From Microterricola viridarii (GTDB lineage: Bacteria; Actinomycetota; Actinomycetes; Actinomycetales; Microbacteriaceae), in assembly GCF_900104895.1 (NCBI RefSeq), contig NZ_LT629742.1:2170001-2234000 (forward strand): DNA of 64,000 bases. Reading direction: 5' to 3'. The notes beneath the pieces are model-generated. The model saw only the letters and a list, made by a program, of their open reading frames with translations, was not told the origin of the DNA and did not search any database. A program made the position numbers and the translations under genes. Shown in pieces: positions 45,002 through 52,038 of the stretch; the stretch's first letter is position 1, and each line of letters opens with the position of its first letter.

Positions 45002-46393
45002 TCAGAAGGGCGGGGTGTCGGCGAAGCGAGCGGGCGGTTCGAGCGCGGATGCTGATTCGGAATCCGGTGGCCCTGTATGGGGTGGTGCATGCTGGAGGCG
45101 GGACGGCATGGTCCTGTACTCGCGTCCGCCCGGCGAGACCCACCTCAGGTTCCCGCCGCCAACCTGCTCGACCCGCCAGCGGGAGTTGTGCTTGAGCCGG
45201 TGGTGCTTCTTGCACAACACGGCCAGGTTCTCCTCGACGGTCAGCCCGCCGTCCTCGAACGCCCGGGTGTGGTCGGTCTCGGAACGCTCCGCCTTGCGGG
45301 TGCAGCCGGGGAACCGGCACGTCTCGTCCCGGTACAGGATCCAACGCCGCAGGGACGCGGACAGCCGGTACTGGGTCGGGTCCAGCTGCAGCGGGGTCCC
45401 GTCAAGCGGGTCGGTGAGGATCCGGTGCAATGTCGGGGCCTGCGCGACGAGCCGGCGGGCCGTGTCGGCGTCGATCGGGCCGTAGCCGTGCAGCTCGGCC
45501 GGCTCCTCCGAGGTGTCGATCAGGGTGTCGATGCCGATGGTGAGTTTCGGGACGGCGACGAACACCTCGGGGCGGGCGAACGCCAGCGTCGGGATGTGGG
45601 TCTGGCCGTCCTCGGCTGGGAGGGCGAGGAGCAGCTCGGCGGCGATGTCCGCCTCCAGCTGGGCATGTGTGCCCGAGCCGAGGATGCCGTCCGCGGTCTC
45701 GCCCGTCTCCACATCCATCCCCTCGGCGCCTTGTGCGGCCTCCCGTTGCGCCTCGGTCGCGAGGTCGCCCACCCGGGTGCTGATCGCGAGGGCCTTCTCC
45801 GCCTCGAGGTAGAGGTGCAGCCAGGCCATCCCGTCGGCGTCCGGCTCGAACACCAGCCGCCGGTCGGCCCGGGATTTGGATGCCCGAGCTTCGAGTGCGT
45901 CCGGGTGCAGCCGGTCGCGGAGACGAGTCACGGCCCGGTGGAACGCGGACACGTTCATGGTGCGGGCCTTAACCAGCGCCTCCCGCTCGAAGCGGGCGTG
46001 CACGGCCGGCGGCAGGAAAACGGCGGCGGCGAGGATCTCGCGGGCGTGCTGCACAGTGATGGTGCCGGCGGAGAGCTCGGCCAACGTGGTCGTGAACATT
46101 CCACACAATTGCGTCGCTTCATAGATCAGGCCGACCATGGTGCGCTCGTGCACGCGCAGAATCAACGCAAGCTCGGCGGTGATGCTGCGCCTCGCGAACT
46201 GCTCGTCCAGGGACGGGCGGCCGCCGAGCGGGTCGGCGATCGCCACCGCCCGGCGCACCGCCTCGTCGATCCGCCGGTACCGATCCGCCTGCAACACGCA
46301 CTCCGCGGAAGCGCCCGAACCCAGCGCGGCCAGGCACTCATCCAGCACCGGGTCGAACCCGGCGTTGGGAGCCTGCGTCGGCTGCGTTTCCAT
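45002..46393 (-). CDS. DUF222/HNH endonuclease
   Basis: A 463-residue protein: DUF222 helical domain (about 20-330) followed by an HNH nuclease (CRFPGCTRKAERSETDHT at about 371-388, then ENLAVLCKKHHRLKH). It belongs to the 13E12-repeat class, present in many copies per genome in Actinobacteria, and is thought to be a selfish or mobile-associated nuclease; its substrate is unknown. The flanks are rich in dispersed repeats. The gene is complete. Confidence 0.93.
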   Translation of the reverse strand: METQPTQAPNAGFDPVLDECLAALGSGASAECVLQADRYRRIDEAVRRAVAIADPLGGRPSLDEQFARRSITAELALILRVHERTMVGLIYEATQLCGMFTTTLAELSAGTITVQHAREILAAAVFLPPAVHARFEREALVKARTMNVSAFHRAVTRLRDRLHPDALEARASKSRADRRLVFEPDADGMAWLHLYLEAEKALAISTRVGDLATEAQREAAQGAEGMDVETGETADGILGSGTHAQLEADIAAELLLALPAEDGQTHIPTLAFARPEVFVAVPKLTIGIDTLIDTSEEPAELHGYGPIDADTARRLVAQAPTLHRILTDPLDGTPLQLDPTQYRLSASLRRWILYRDETCRFPGCTRKAERSETDHTRAFEDGGLTVEENLAVLCKKHHRLKHNSRWRVEQVGGGNLRWVSPGGREYRTMPSRLQHAPPHTGPPDSESASALEPPARFADTPPF

Positions 46394-46524
46394 GACTGAA
46401 GCGTCTCACCGACCTCTGACACTGCGAGGCGAAAATGGGCCCAAATCAGGGCAATTGTGGACAAATTCGGCCGTCGTTACCTGATTGTGACCTTTCGCGG
46501 GGAGAGCGTTGCGGGTTGGCTCCG

Positions 46525-46661
46525 GGGCTTCGCTCGTTCCTCGCTCAGCCGACGTGAGGAGGGGCGCTCAGCCGCCGTGGGACGGGGCATTCTGCCGCCG
46601 TGGGTCGGGCGTTCTGCCGACGCGGGGAAGGGAGTCCTGCCGACGTGGGGAGGGGCCGGTC
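46525..46661. repeat. Repeat word followed by five degenerate 22-23-bp tandem units
   Basis: GGGCTTCGCTCGTTCCTCGC...CAGCCGACGTGAGGA (46525-46560) is a third copy of a word in the 37.7-38.0-kb repeats. From it, units starting GCCG(A/C)CG at 46548, 46571, 46594, 46616 and 46639 repeat every 22-23 bp, as if the end of the word had been amplified. Confidence 0.7.
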
Positions 46662-46708
46662 GGCAGAGGGCGGAGGGGGCGAGGACAGGGTGGCGAGGTC
46701 GGGTCGCC

Positions 46709-46750
46709 GGGTCTCGATACGGCGCTGGCGCGCCTACTCGACCAACGGGG
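46709..46750. repeat. Dispersed palindromic element
   Basis: GGGTCTCGATACGGCGCTGG and TACTCGACCAACGGG form an imperfect palindrome. The same type of element (a GTCTCGATAC-CTACTCGACCAACGG frame) is scattered through intergenic regions of Microbacteriaceae and related families, from general knowledge. Confidence 0.65.
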
Positions 46751-46961
46751 GTGGTGGCGGCCGGCCGCAGAGGCCGACCTCCTCACGTCGGCTGGAGGGG
46801 GCCGCGCCGCGAGGAACGAGCAGCGCAGCCCCCGAAGCCCTGGAGTCGGCGGGGTGCGGCCGCGCCGACATCCGACCGCGGACAACACCCGCGTTCCGCG
46901 GTCGCCACGACTATCGCGGAACGCGTCATCTGCCGCGTGGGCAGCGCCGGGGCGGTCGGCT

Positions 46962-46986
46962 GGTCGCTGGCGCTCCCTCGAGCCAA
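46962..46986 (-). repeat. Inverted copy of the 33-bp repeat word
   Basis: GGTCGCTGGCGCTCCCTCG then AGCCAA is the reverse complement of the word ending the repeats at 37820-37852 and 38024-38056. Confidence 0.75.
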
Positions 46987-47037
46987 CGGGGAGAGGAAAA
47001 GCATCCGCGCGGCAGCGCCGAGCCCTAAGGTACGAGC

Positions 47038-47460
47038 ATGACCGCAGAGAAGAGAGCAACTCCTGCCGTGCGCCAGCTTCGCCTCGTCGTCGAGGCCGAG
47101 GATTACGAGACGGCGGTCGCCTTTTACCGTGATGTGCTCGGCCTCACCGAGGAGGCCGCATTCGACGGTGGCGATGGCGCCAAGGTCACCATTTTCGATG
47201 TGGGCCGAGCCACGCTGGAACTGTCCAACCCGGCCCAGGTCCGCATGATCGACACCGTCGAGGCCGACGGCACGCGGAGCGCACGGATGCGGGTCGCGTT
47301 CGAGGTCGACAATGCCACCGCCGCGACCGAGAACCTGGTGAGTGGCGGCGCCACCCTCATCGCCCCGCCGCGGGAAACCCCGTGGCGGTCGCTGAACTCC
47401 CGGCTATCCGCGCCCGCAGGACTGCAGATCACACTGTTCCAGGAGCTCGACGGGGGTTAG
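47038..47460 (+). CDS. VOC (glyoxalase/bleomycin-resistance fold) family protein
   Basis: A 140-residue vicinal-oxygen-chelate protein with two beta-alpha-beta-beta-beta units: LRLVVEAEDYETAVAFYRDVLGL (14-36) and the C-terminal GGATLIAPPRETPWRSLNSR. Metal ligand positions are only partly kept, so it may bind rather than catalyse. Function unknown. The ATG follows TAAGGT by 6 nt. Confidence 0.87.
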   Translation: MTAEKRATPAVRQLRLVVEAEDYETAVAFYRDVLGLTEEAAFDGGDGAKVTIFDVGRATLELSNPAQVRMIDTVEADGTRSARMRVAFEVDNATAATENLVSGGATLIAPPRETPWRSLNSRLSAPAGLQITLFQELDGG

Positions 47461-47493
47461 AGCGGGAGCTCAAGCGGGAGCTGGTGCGGGCTC

Positions 47494-47931
47494 TCAGCCC
47501 TTCTGCAGCTCTTCGGCGAGCATCACGAGGATTCCGCTCGGGCCGCGGAGGTACGTCAGTTTGTACACGTCCCGGTATGTCGCCACGCCACGCAGCGGGT
47601 GGCAACCGTGGCGCGCGGCAATCTCCAGCGCCTGGTCGATGTCGTCGACGGAGAACGCCACACGGTGCATGCCGATCTCGTTCGGGAGAGTGGGCTCCGT
47701 CTCGATCGCAGCAGGGTGGATGTACTCGAAGAGTTCCAGCCACCCCTGTCCGTCCGGAGTTTGCAGCAGCGCGATGTTGGCGTGGTTGCCGTCCAGGCCA
47801 ACGGCCGTGTCCGTCCACTCGCCGCTGACCGTGTCGCGCCCCGCGACGGTGAGCCCGAGGTCGGTGAAAAAGGCGATCGCTGCGTCAAGGTCGCGCACGG
47901 CGATGCCGACGTTCTCCAGTTTTATGACCAT
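47494..47931 (-). CDS. VOC family protein, methylmalonyl-CoA epimerase-like
   Basis: A 145-residue VOC protein: ENVGIAVRDLDAAIAFFTDLG (5-25) and MHRVAFSVDDIDQALE (about 89-104). Two conserved His/Glu ligand positions (His-equivalent in GIAV block absent, MHRVAF present) leave activity uncertain. The ATG at 47931 follows TACCAT by 7 nt; an ATG three codons upstream overlaps that box. Convergent with the preceding VOC gene. Confidence 0.85.
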   Translation of the reverse strand: MVIKLENVGIAVRDLDAAIAFFTDLGLTVAGRDTVSGEWTDTAVGLDGNHANIALLQTPDGQGWLELFEYIHPAAIETEPTLPNEIGMHRVAFSVDDIDQALEIAARHGCHPLRGVATYRDVYKLTYLRGPSGILVMLAEELQKG

Positions 47932-48006
47932 GCGCTGCATGGTACCGAGTCGAGCTGCGCAGCGCTGCTGGCCGCATCCGCCCGTCAGGTGGCGCACACT
48001 GGGAGA

Positions 48007-48156
48007 GTGAACGACTTCGATGGCCTCTTCGATGGCCCGCCGTGCCCGGCCTGCGGCGCGGAAATGCAGGCGGATGGCGTCGACACCGCTGAGGGCCTCG
48101 AATCCTGCCACCGCTGCCCGCGCTGCAAGCTGGTGCTCGTGATTCCGGGCTACTAG
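48007..48156 (+). CDS. Small zinc-ribbon protein (49 aa)
   Basis: A 49-residue protein with two CxxC pairs (CPAC and, 21 residues on, CPRC plus a preceding Cys) that should form a zinc ribbon. It begins at a GTG 6 nt after CACACT. Function unknown; it may bind nucleic acid or a partner protein. Its TAG is fused to the start of a dispersed repeat. Confidence 0.6.
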   Translation: MNDFDGLFDGPPCPACGAEMQADGVDTAEGLESCHRCPRCKLVLVIPGY

Positions 48157-48179
48157 GTTTCGACAAGCTCAACCAGCGG
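48156..48179. repeat. Dispersed element GGTTTCGACAAGCTC
   Basis: GGTTTCGACAAGCTCAACC (48156-48174) followed by AGCGG is another member of the actinobacterial class of dispersed elements. It directly follows the stop of the small zinc-ribbon gene. Confidence 0.55.
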
Positions 48180-48201
48180 GCCAGGGACAAAACGGCAAAA
48201 G

Positions 48202-48233
48202 AAAAGGGCCGGATCTTTCGATCCGGCCCTTTT
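48202..48233 (-). terminator. Terminator of tRNA-Leu copy 1
   Basis: A perfect 14-bp stem AAAAGGGCCGGATC/GATCCGGCCCTTTT with a TTTC loop. On the minus strand it lies about 40 nt past the tRNA and is followed by a T-rich tail. It also faces the dispersed repeat on the plus strand. Confidence 0.88.
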
Positions 48234-48273
48234 CTGCTCTATTTCCTACGAAACAGACTGTCTCAACACAGTG

Positions 48274-48357
48274 TGCGCGAAGGGGGACTTGAACCCCCAC
48301 GCCCGTTAGGGCACTAGCACCTCAAGCTAGCGCGTCTGCCAATTCCGCCACCCGCGC
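48274..48357 (-). tRNA. tRNA-Leu (anticodon GAG), copy 1
   Basis: An 84-nt class II tRNA: acceptor GCGCGGG, D arm with GGCAGACGC, anticodon loop TTGAGGT (anticodon GAG, reads CUC and CUU), long variable arm TGCCCTAACGGGCG, T arm GGGGGTTCAAGTCCCCC, discriminator A. CCA is not encoded. The sequence is identical to copy 2, 1.2 kb away. Confidence 0.97.
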
Positions 48358-48370
48358 ATGTGTTTCTGCA

Positions 48371-48402
48371 GCTGATCTCTCAGCGGCACGTAGGAGAGAT
48401 TA
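48371..48402 (-). promoter_or_regulatory. Promoter and leader hairpin of tRNA-Leu copy 1
   Basis: The -10 box TAATCT (complement of 48397-48402) is preceded by TGC (extended type). The leader RNA folds GCTGA-GAGA-TCAGC, a GNRA-type tetraloop, at 48371-48384. The whole 17-bp block recurs identically in copy 2. Confidence 0.65.
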
Positions 48403-48455
48403 GCACGTAACTCTGGGAGGAGCCGCACCGTGCACCCATGCCGGGCGTGTCTCGG

Positions 48456-49358
48456 TCAGTGCTCATCACGCAGCCAGCCCAGCACATACGCCGGCGCCGT
48501 GTCGGCGGCCTCGAGACCGAACGCGAGGTGGGACCCATCCATCCAGTAGAGCTCAGAGCCGGCGATGTGCTCATGGGCGTACTCGGCGTTGGACGGCGGC
48601 ACAGCCGTGTCCGAGCGCCCGTGCACGATCAGCGTCGGGCATGACACGCGCTCCAGCGGGGCGGGCGTGAACGGGGTGAAGTCGTTCTTCATGCCCTGCC
48701 GTCGTCGCGCCGAACCGAGCGACGAGCGAAACGTCGCCTCGAGCAGCGCCGTCCGCCCGGGAATCGCCGCGAGTTTGGCCGCCCGCTCGGATCTGACCGC
48801 CGTGGACTCGCTGCCGAAAAGCCGGAGCAGCACCCTGAGGGTCGGCTCCGTCGCATGGGCCAGGAGCCAGATCTGCGCCCGGAGGAGCGCGTCCGGCACG
48901 CCAATGCCTGCCAGCCCGCCCGGAATCGGGCCGGGGATGCACACGCCGTCGACCTGGACGAGCTTCGCCACGCGGTCGGGGTGCCTGGCAGCAAGCTCAT
49001 ACCCAGCGGGCCCGCCGCCCGAGACGGCGAACGCGATGATGCGGTCGATCTCGAGCGCGTCGAGCAGTGCCGCCAGGGCATCACCCTGCTCGGCGAAGGT
49101 GCGCCCCGTCGAGAGTGGGGTTCCCAGGTATCCGGGCCTGCTCGGCGCGATGATCCGAAACCCGTTCAGGCGCAGATACTCGCCCGCCACGAGCCCCTGG
49201 TCCCAGCCCCCGGGGGTGCCGTGGAGGGCAAGCACCGGCTCGCCGTTCCCACGCTCGGCACACTCAACCGGTCCTGAGCGCGTCGAAACGACGCGCGGTG
49301 ACTCCGCCAAGCACCCACGGAGGTCCCCAGAGGTGGGCGATCGCGGCGAGATGGCCAT
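48456..49358 (-). CDS. Alpha/beta hydrolase
   Basis: A 300-residue hydrolase: ALHGTPGGWDQG (about 43-54) oxyanion region, nucleophile Ser in FAVSGGGPAG (about 112), Asp in VHGRSDTAVP and His in DGSHLAF. A helical cap lies in the middle. Substrate unknown. ATG 49358 is taken because similarity begins soon after; the longer frame upstream runs through a tRNA terminator. It sits between two identical tRNA-Leu genes. Confidence 0.82.
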   Translation of the reverse strand: MAISPRSPTSGDLRGCLAESPRVVSTRSGPVECAERGNGEPVLALHGTPGGWDQGLVAGEYLRLNGFRIIAPSRPGYLGTPLSTGRTFAEQGDALAALLDALEIDRIIAFAVSGGGPAGYELAARHPDRVAKLVQVDGVCIPGPIPGGLAGIGVPDALLRAQIWLLAHATEPTLRVLLRLFGSESTAVRSERAAKLAAIPGRTALLEATFRSSLGSARRRQGMKNDFTPFTPAPLERVSCPTLIVHGRSDTAVPPSNAEYAHEHIAGSELYWMDGSHLAFGLEAADTAPAYVLGWLRDEH

Positions 49359-49422
49359 GATCAATAATCGCAATGCGGATGCCTGCCGGCAACGGGGGAG
49401 CAGCCGCCGAAATGGGCATGAA

Positions 49423-49461
49423 AAAAGGCCGTACAACCAAACTTCGGTCATACGGCCTTTT
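49423..49461 (-). terminator. Terminator of tRNA-Leu copy 2
   Basis: AAAAGGCCGTA pairs with TACGGCCTTTT (11 bp, 17-nt loop). On the minus strand the stem ends in T6. Confidence 0.85.
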
Positions 49462-49498
49462 CTCGCACCAAGCTCGAACTGAACCGAGCTTCACACTG

Positions 49499-49582
49499 TG
49501 CGCGAAGGGGGACTTGAACCCCCACGCCCGTTAGGGCACTAGCACCTCAAGCTAGCGCGTCTGCCAATTCCGCCACCCGCGC
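49499..49582 (-). tRNA. tRNA-Leu (anticodon GAG), copy 2
   Basis: Identical in all 84 positions to copy 1, with the same acceptor, anticodon loop TTGAGGT and variable arm. CCA is not encoded. It has its own promoter and terminator, so the two tRNAs are separate transcription units in the same direction. Confidence 0.97.
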
Positions 49583-49598
49583 AGTGTTGTTTCCGGCT

Positions 49599-49629
49599 GC
49601 TGATCTCTCAGCGGCCGAAGACGAGATTA
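49599..49629 (-). promoter_or_regulatory. Promoter and leader hairpin of tRNA-Leu copy 2
   Basis: The -10 box TAATCT (complement of 49624-49629) is again preceded by TGC. The 17-bp block with GCTGA-GAGA-TCAGC (49599-49615) is identical to copy 1, while the bases around it have diverged. Confidence 0.65.
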
Positions 49630-49714
49630 GCACGGATTCCGAGAGGGTTTTGAGCGTTCGCGACACCGGGCGCACGACACGCCGAGTGCGCGAGCGGTCG
49701 GGTAGCGTGAATCC

Positions 49715-51043
49715 ATGCCCCAACCCGGTGATTCTTCTGCAGACAATATTTCTGAGCTCGACGCCACTGCCGTCATTGCGCGTGACCTCATCCGCTTCGA
49801 CACCTCGAACTACGGCGAGGGCAGGGCGAACAGCGAGACAGAGGCCGCCGAGTACATGGCAGAGCACCTGCGCGCGCTCGGCTTGAAGCCGCAACTCTTC
49901 GACGCCGACCCCGGGCGCACCAGCGTCGTCGCACGGGTGCAGGGGCGCAACTCCGAGAAGCCGGCGCTCGTCGTTCACGGCCACCTCGACGTGGTCCCGG
50001 CAGATCCGGCCAATTGGTCCGTCGACCCCTTCGGCGGCGTCGTCAAGGACGGCATGCTCTGGGGTCGTGGCGCCGTCGACATGAAGAACATGGATGCCAT
50101 GATCGTCACCGCGCTGCAGGACATCCTCGGCCAGGGGCAGCAGCCGGAGCGCGACCTCGTCGTCGCCTTCTTCGCCGACGAGGAGGCCGGGGGAGTCCAG
50201 GGCTCGCACCACCTGGTCAAGAACCACCCCGAGCTCTTCGCGGGGGCCACCGAGGCCATCAGCGAGGTGGGCGGCTACTCCATCACGATCGGCGACAAGC
50301 GCTCCTACCTGCTGCAGACGGGCGAGAAGGCCCTGCTCTGGATCAAGCTCGTCGCCCGCGGCCAGGCGGCGCACGGCTCACGGTTGATCCACAACAACGC
50401 CGTCACCAAGCTGGCTGAGGCCGTCGCCACCCTCGGCCGGCGCGAATGGCCGATCAAGCTCACCGACACCACCAGCCACATGCTCGCCGAGATCGCTCGG
50501 ATCCTGGATGCCGACCCGCTGCGGGTCGGTCCGGACGAGCTCGCGCTGGCCACCGGCTCGGCCTCCGGCTTCCTGCTGGCGTCGCTCCGCACCACGACGA
50601 ACCCGACCCTGCTGCAGGCCGGTTACAAGCACAACGTCATCCCGGACATGGCCGAGGCGCTCATCGACATCCGCACCCTGCCCGGCGAGGAGGAGGCCGT
50701 GCTGGCCGAGGTCCGCGAGCTCGTCGGCCCCGACATCGAGGTCGTCATCATGCACCGCGACATCGGGCTGGAGACGCCGTTCAGCGGCTCCCTCGTCGAC
50801 GCGGTCACCGGCACGCTGCAGCGGCACGACCCGGGCGCCCCCGTTCTGCCCTACCTGCTCTCCGGCGGCACCGACAACAAGGCGCTCAGCCTGCTCGGCA
50901 TCACCGGTTACGGCTTCGCCCCGCTGCGGCTGCCAGAGAGCATGGACTTCCCCGCGATGTTCCACGGGGTCGACGAGCGCGTTCCGCTGGACGCATTAGT
51001 CTTTGGCAGGCAGGTTCTCCGAGATCTGCTCATCACTTACTGA
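49715..51043 (+). CDS. M20/M28-type metallopeptidase (dipeptidase-like)
   Basis: A 442-residue M20-family enzyme. VHGHLDVVP (about 88-96), [11 protein letters not shown] (117-127), FADEEAGG (152) and the ending [10 protein letters not shown] carry the expected His/Asp/Glu zinc ligands. It probably cleaves dipeptides or N-acyl amino acids in the cytoplasm. The ATG lies 6 nt from TAGCGT. uppP follows after 17 nt in the same direction. Confidence 0.92.
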   Translation: MPQPGDSSADNISELDATAVIARDLIRFDTSNYGEGRANSETEAAEYMAEHLRALGLKPQLFDADPGRTSVVARVQGRNSEKPALVVHGHLDVVPADPANWSVDPFGGVVKDGMLWGRGAVDMKNMDAMIVTALQDILGQGQQPERDLVVAFFADEEAGGVQGSHHLVKNHPELFAGATEAISEVGGYSITIGDKRSYLLQTGEKALLWIKLVARGQAAHGSRLIHNNAVTKLAEAVATLGRREWPIKLTDTTSHMLAEIARILDADPLRVGPDELALATGSASGFLLASLRTTTNPTLLQAGYKHNVIPDMAEALIDIRTLPGEEEAVLAEVRELVGPDIEVVIMHRDIGLETPFSGSLVDAVTGTLQRHDPGAPVLPYLLSGGTDNKALSLLGITGYGFAPLRLPESMDFPAMFHGVDERVPLDALVFGRQVLRDLLITY

Positions 51044-51060
51044 CGCGGAGACTGCAGTAC

Positions 51061-51915
51061 ATGGATTTCATCAACGCCATCATCCTGGGCCTGGTCCAGG
51101 GACTCACCGAGTTCCTGCCGATCTCCTCGAGCGCCCACCTCAGCATCGTGGGGTCGTTCCTCGGCACCGGTGAGGACCCCGGCGCCCGGTTCACCGCGAT
51201 CACCCAGATCGGCACCGAGCTCGCCGTCGTCATCTTCTTCTGGCGCGACATCGTGCGCATCATCAGCCGCTGGGCGCAGTCCCTGGTCGGCAAGCTGCCG
51301 CGCAACGACCCGGATGCCCGCATGGGCTGGCTGATCATCATCGGCTCGCTGCCGATCGCGGTCCTCGGGCTCGTCTTCAAGGACCAGATCGAGACGACGC
51401 TGCGCAATCTCTGGATCACCGCGACCATGCTGATCGTCTTCGGCATCCTGCTCGGCGTGGCCGACTACGTTGGCGCCAAGCGGCGCAAGCTCGACCAGCT
51501 GACCTACCCGCACGGCGTCGCGTTCGGCTTCGCGCAGGCCCTGGCCCTCATCCCCGGCGTCTCGCGCTCCGGCGGAACGATCACCATGGGCCTGTTCCTC
51601 GGCTACGAGCGCGCCGCGGCCGCCCGCTACGCCTTCCTGCTGGCCATCCCCGCCGTCTTCGGCAGCGGTCTCTACCAGGTGTACAACTCGATCACCGACC
51701 CCTGCGTCGCCGGGGCGAGCGGATGCCTGCCCGAGGTGTTCGGGCCGCTCGAGACGCTCGTGGCCACGGTCATCGCCTTCGGTGTCGGCCTCGTCGTGAT
51801 CGCGTTCTTCATGAGCTACATCTCCAAGCGCAGCTTCCTGCCGTTCGTGATCTACCGGATCGCGCTCGGCTTCGCTCTGTTCGGCCTGCTGGCCACGGGA
51901 GTCATCGCCGCGTAG
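51061..51915 (+). CDS. uppP: Undecaprenyl-diphosphatase
   Basis: A 284-residue integral membrane enzyme: [13 protein letters not shown] (17-29) and [10 protein letters not shown] (about 167-176) are the two active-site segments of BacA/UppP. It regenerates undecaprenyl phosphate for peptidoglycan and other envelope polymers and can confer bacitracin resistance. Seven to eight membrane helices. CGGAG lies 10 nt upstream of ATG. Probably co-transcribed with the M20 peptidase. Confidence 0.96.
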   Translation: MDFINAIILGLVQGLTEFLPISSSAHLSIVGSFLGTGEDPGARFTAITQIGTELAVVIFFWRDIVRIISRWAQSLVGKLPRNDPDARMGWLIIIGSLPIAVLGLVFKDQIETTLRNLWITATMLIVFGILLGVADYVGAKRRKLDQLTYPHGVAFGFAQALALIPGVSRSGGTITMGLFLGYERAAAARYAFLLAIPAVFGSGLYQVYNSITDPCVAGASGCLPEVFGPLETLVATVIAFGVGLVVIAFFMSYISKRSFLPFVIYRIALGFALFGLLATGVIAA

Positions 51916-51921
51916 CCCCGA

Positions 51922-51953
51922 ATGGAGTGGGCCCCGGGTGGGGCTCACTCCAT
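51922..51953 (+). terminator. Terminator-like hairpin after uppP
   Basis: A 14-bp stem (51922-51935 with 51940-51953) with one G-T wobble and a GGGT loop lies 7 nt after the stop. No T-tract. Confidence 0.7.
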
Positions 51954-51963
51954 ATGTGAACAC

Positions 51964-51995
51964 TGTTGACAACACGCATCACCTGTTTCTAAGCT
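51964..51995 (+). promoter_or_regulatory. Promoter with overlapping operator for amidase-tetR operon
   Basis: TTGACA (51966-51971), 18-bp spacer, TAAGCT (51990-51995). The palindrome TGTTGACAACA (51964-51974) overlaps the -35 box and could bind the TetR-type protein encoded downstream. Confidence 0.6.
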
Positions 51996-52038
51996 GCATG
52001 TGCCCGCAGCCGGGCCCGCCCACGAACAGGAGTCAACG

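Larger units (their letters stand above)
46394..47037. other. 640-bp gene-free region full of repeats
   Basis: No convincing gene. Contents in order: an AT-richer stretch upstream of the DUF222 gene (its probable promoter), a repeat word at 46525-46560, degenerate 22-23-bp tandem units at 46548-46661, a palindromic dispersed element at 46709-46750, an inverted repeat copy at 46962-46986, and the -10 box TAAGGT (47026-47031) of the next gene. Confidence 0.75.

Noticed and set aside
46548-46661. Possible CRISPR from 22-23-bp periodic units
   Set aside because: The units are degenerate and directly adjacent with no spacers, and no cas gene is present.
49359-49451. N-terminal extension of the hydrolase before ATG 49358
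   Set aside because: It would encode the tRNA terminator hairpin as protein and has no family match.
48274-49582. Integrated element between the tRNA-Leu genes
   Set aside because: No integrase and no direct-repeat att site beyond the tRNAs themselves; the hydrolase has normal composition. Duplication is the simpler view.
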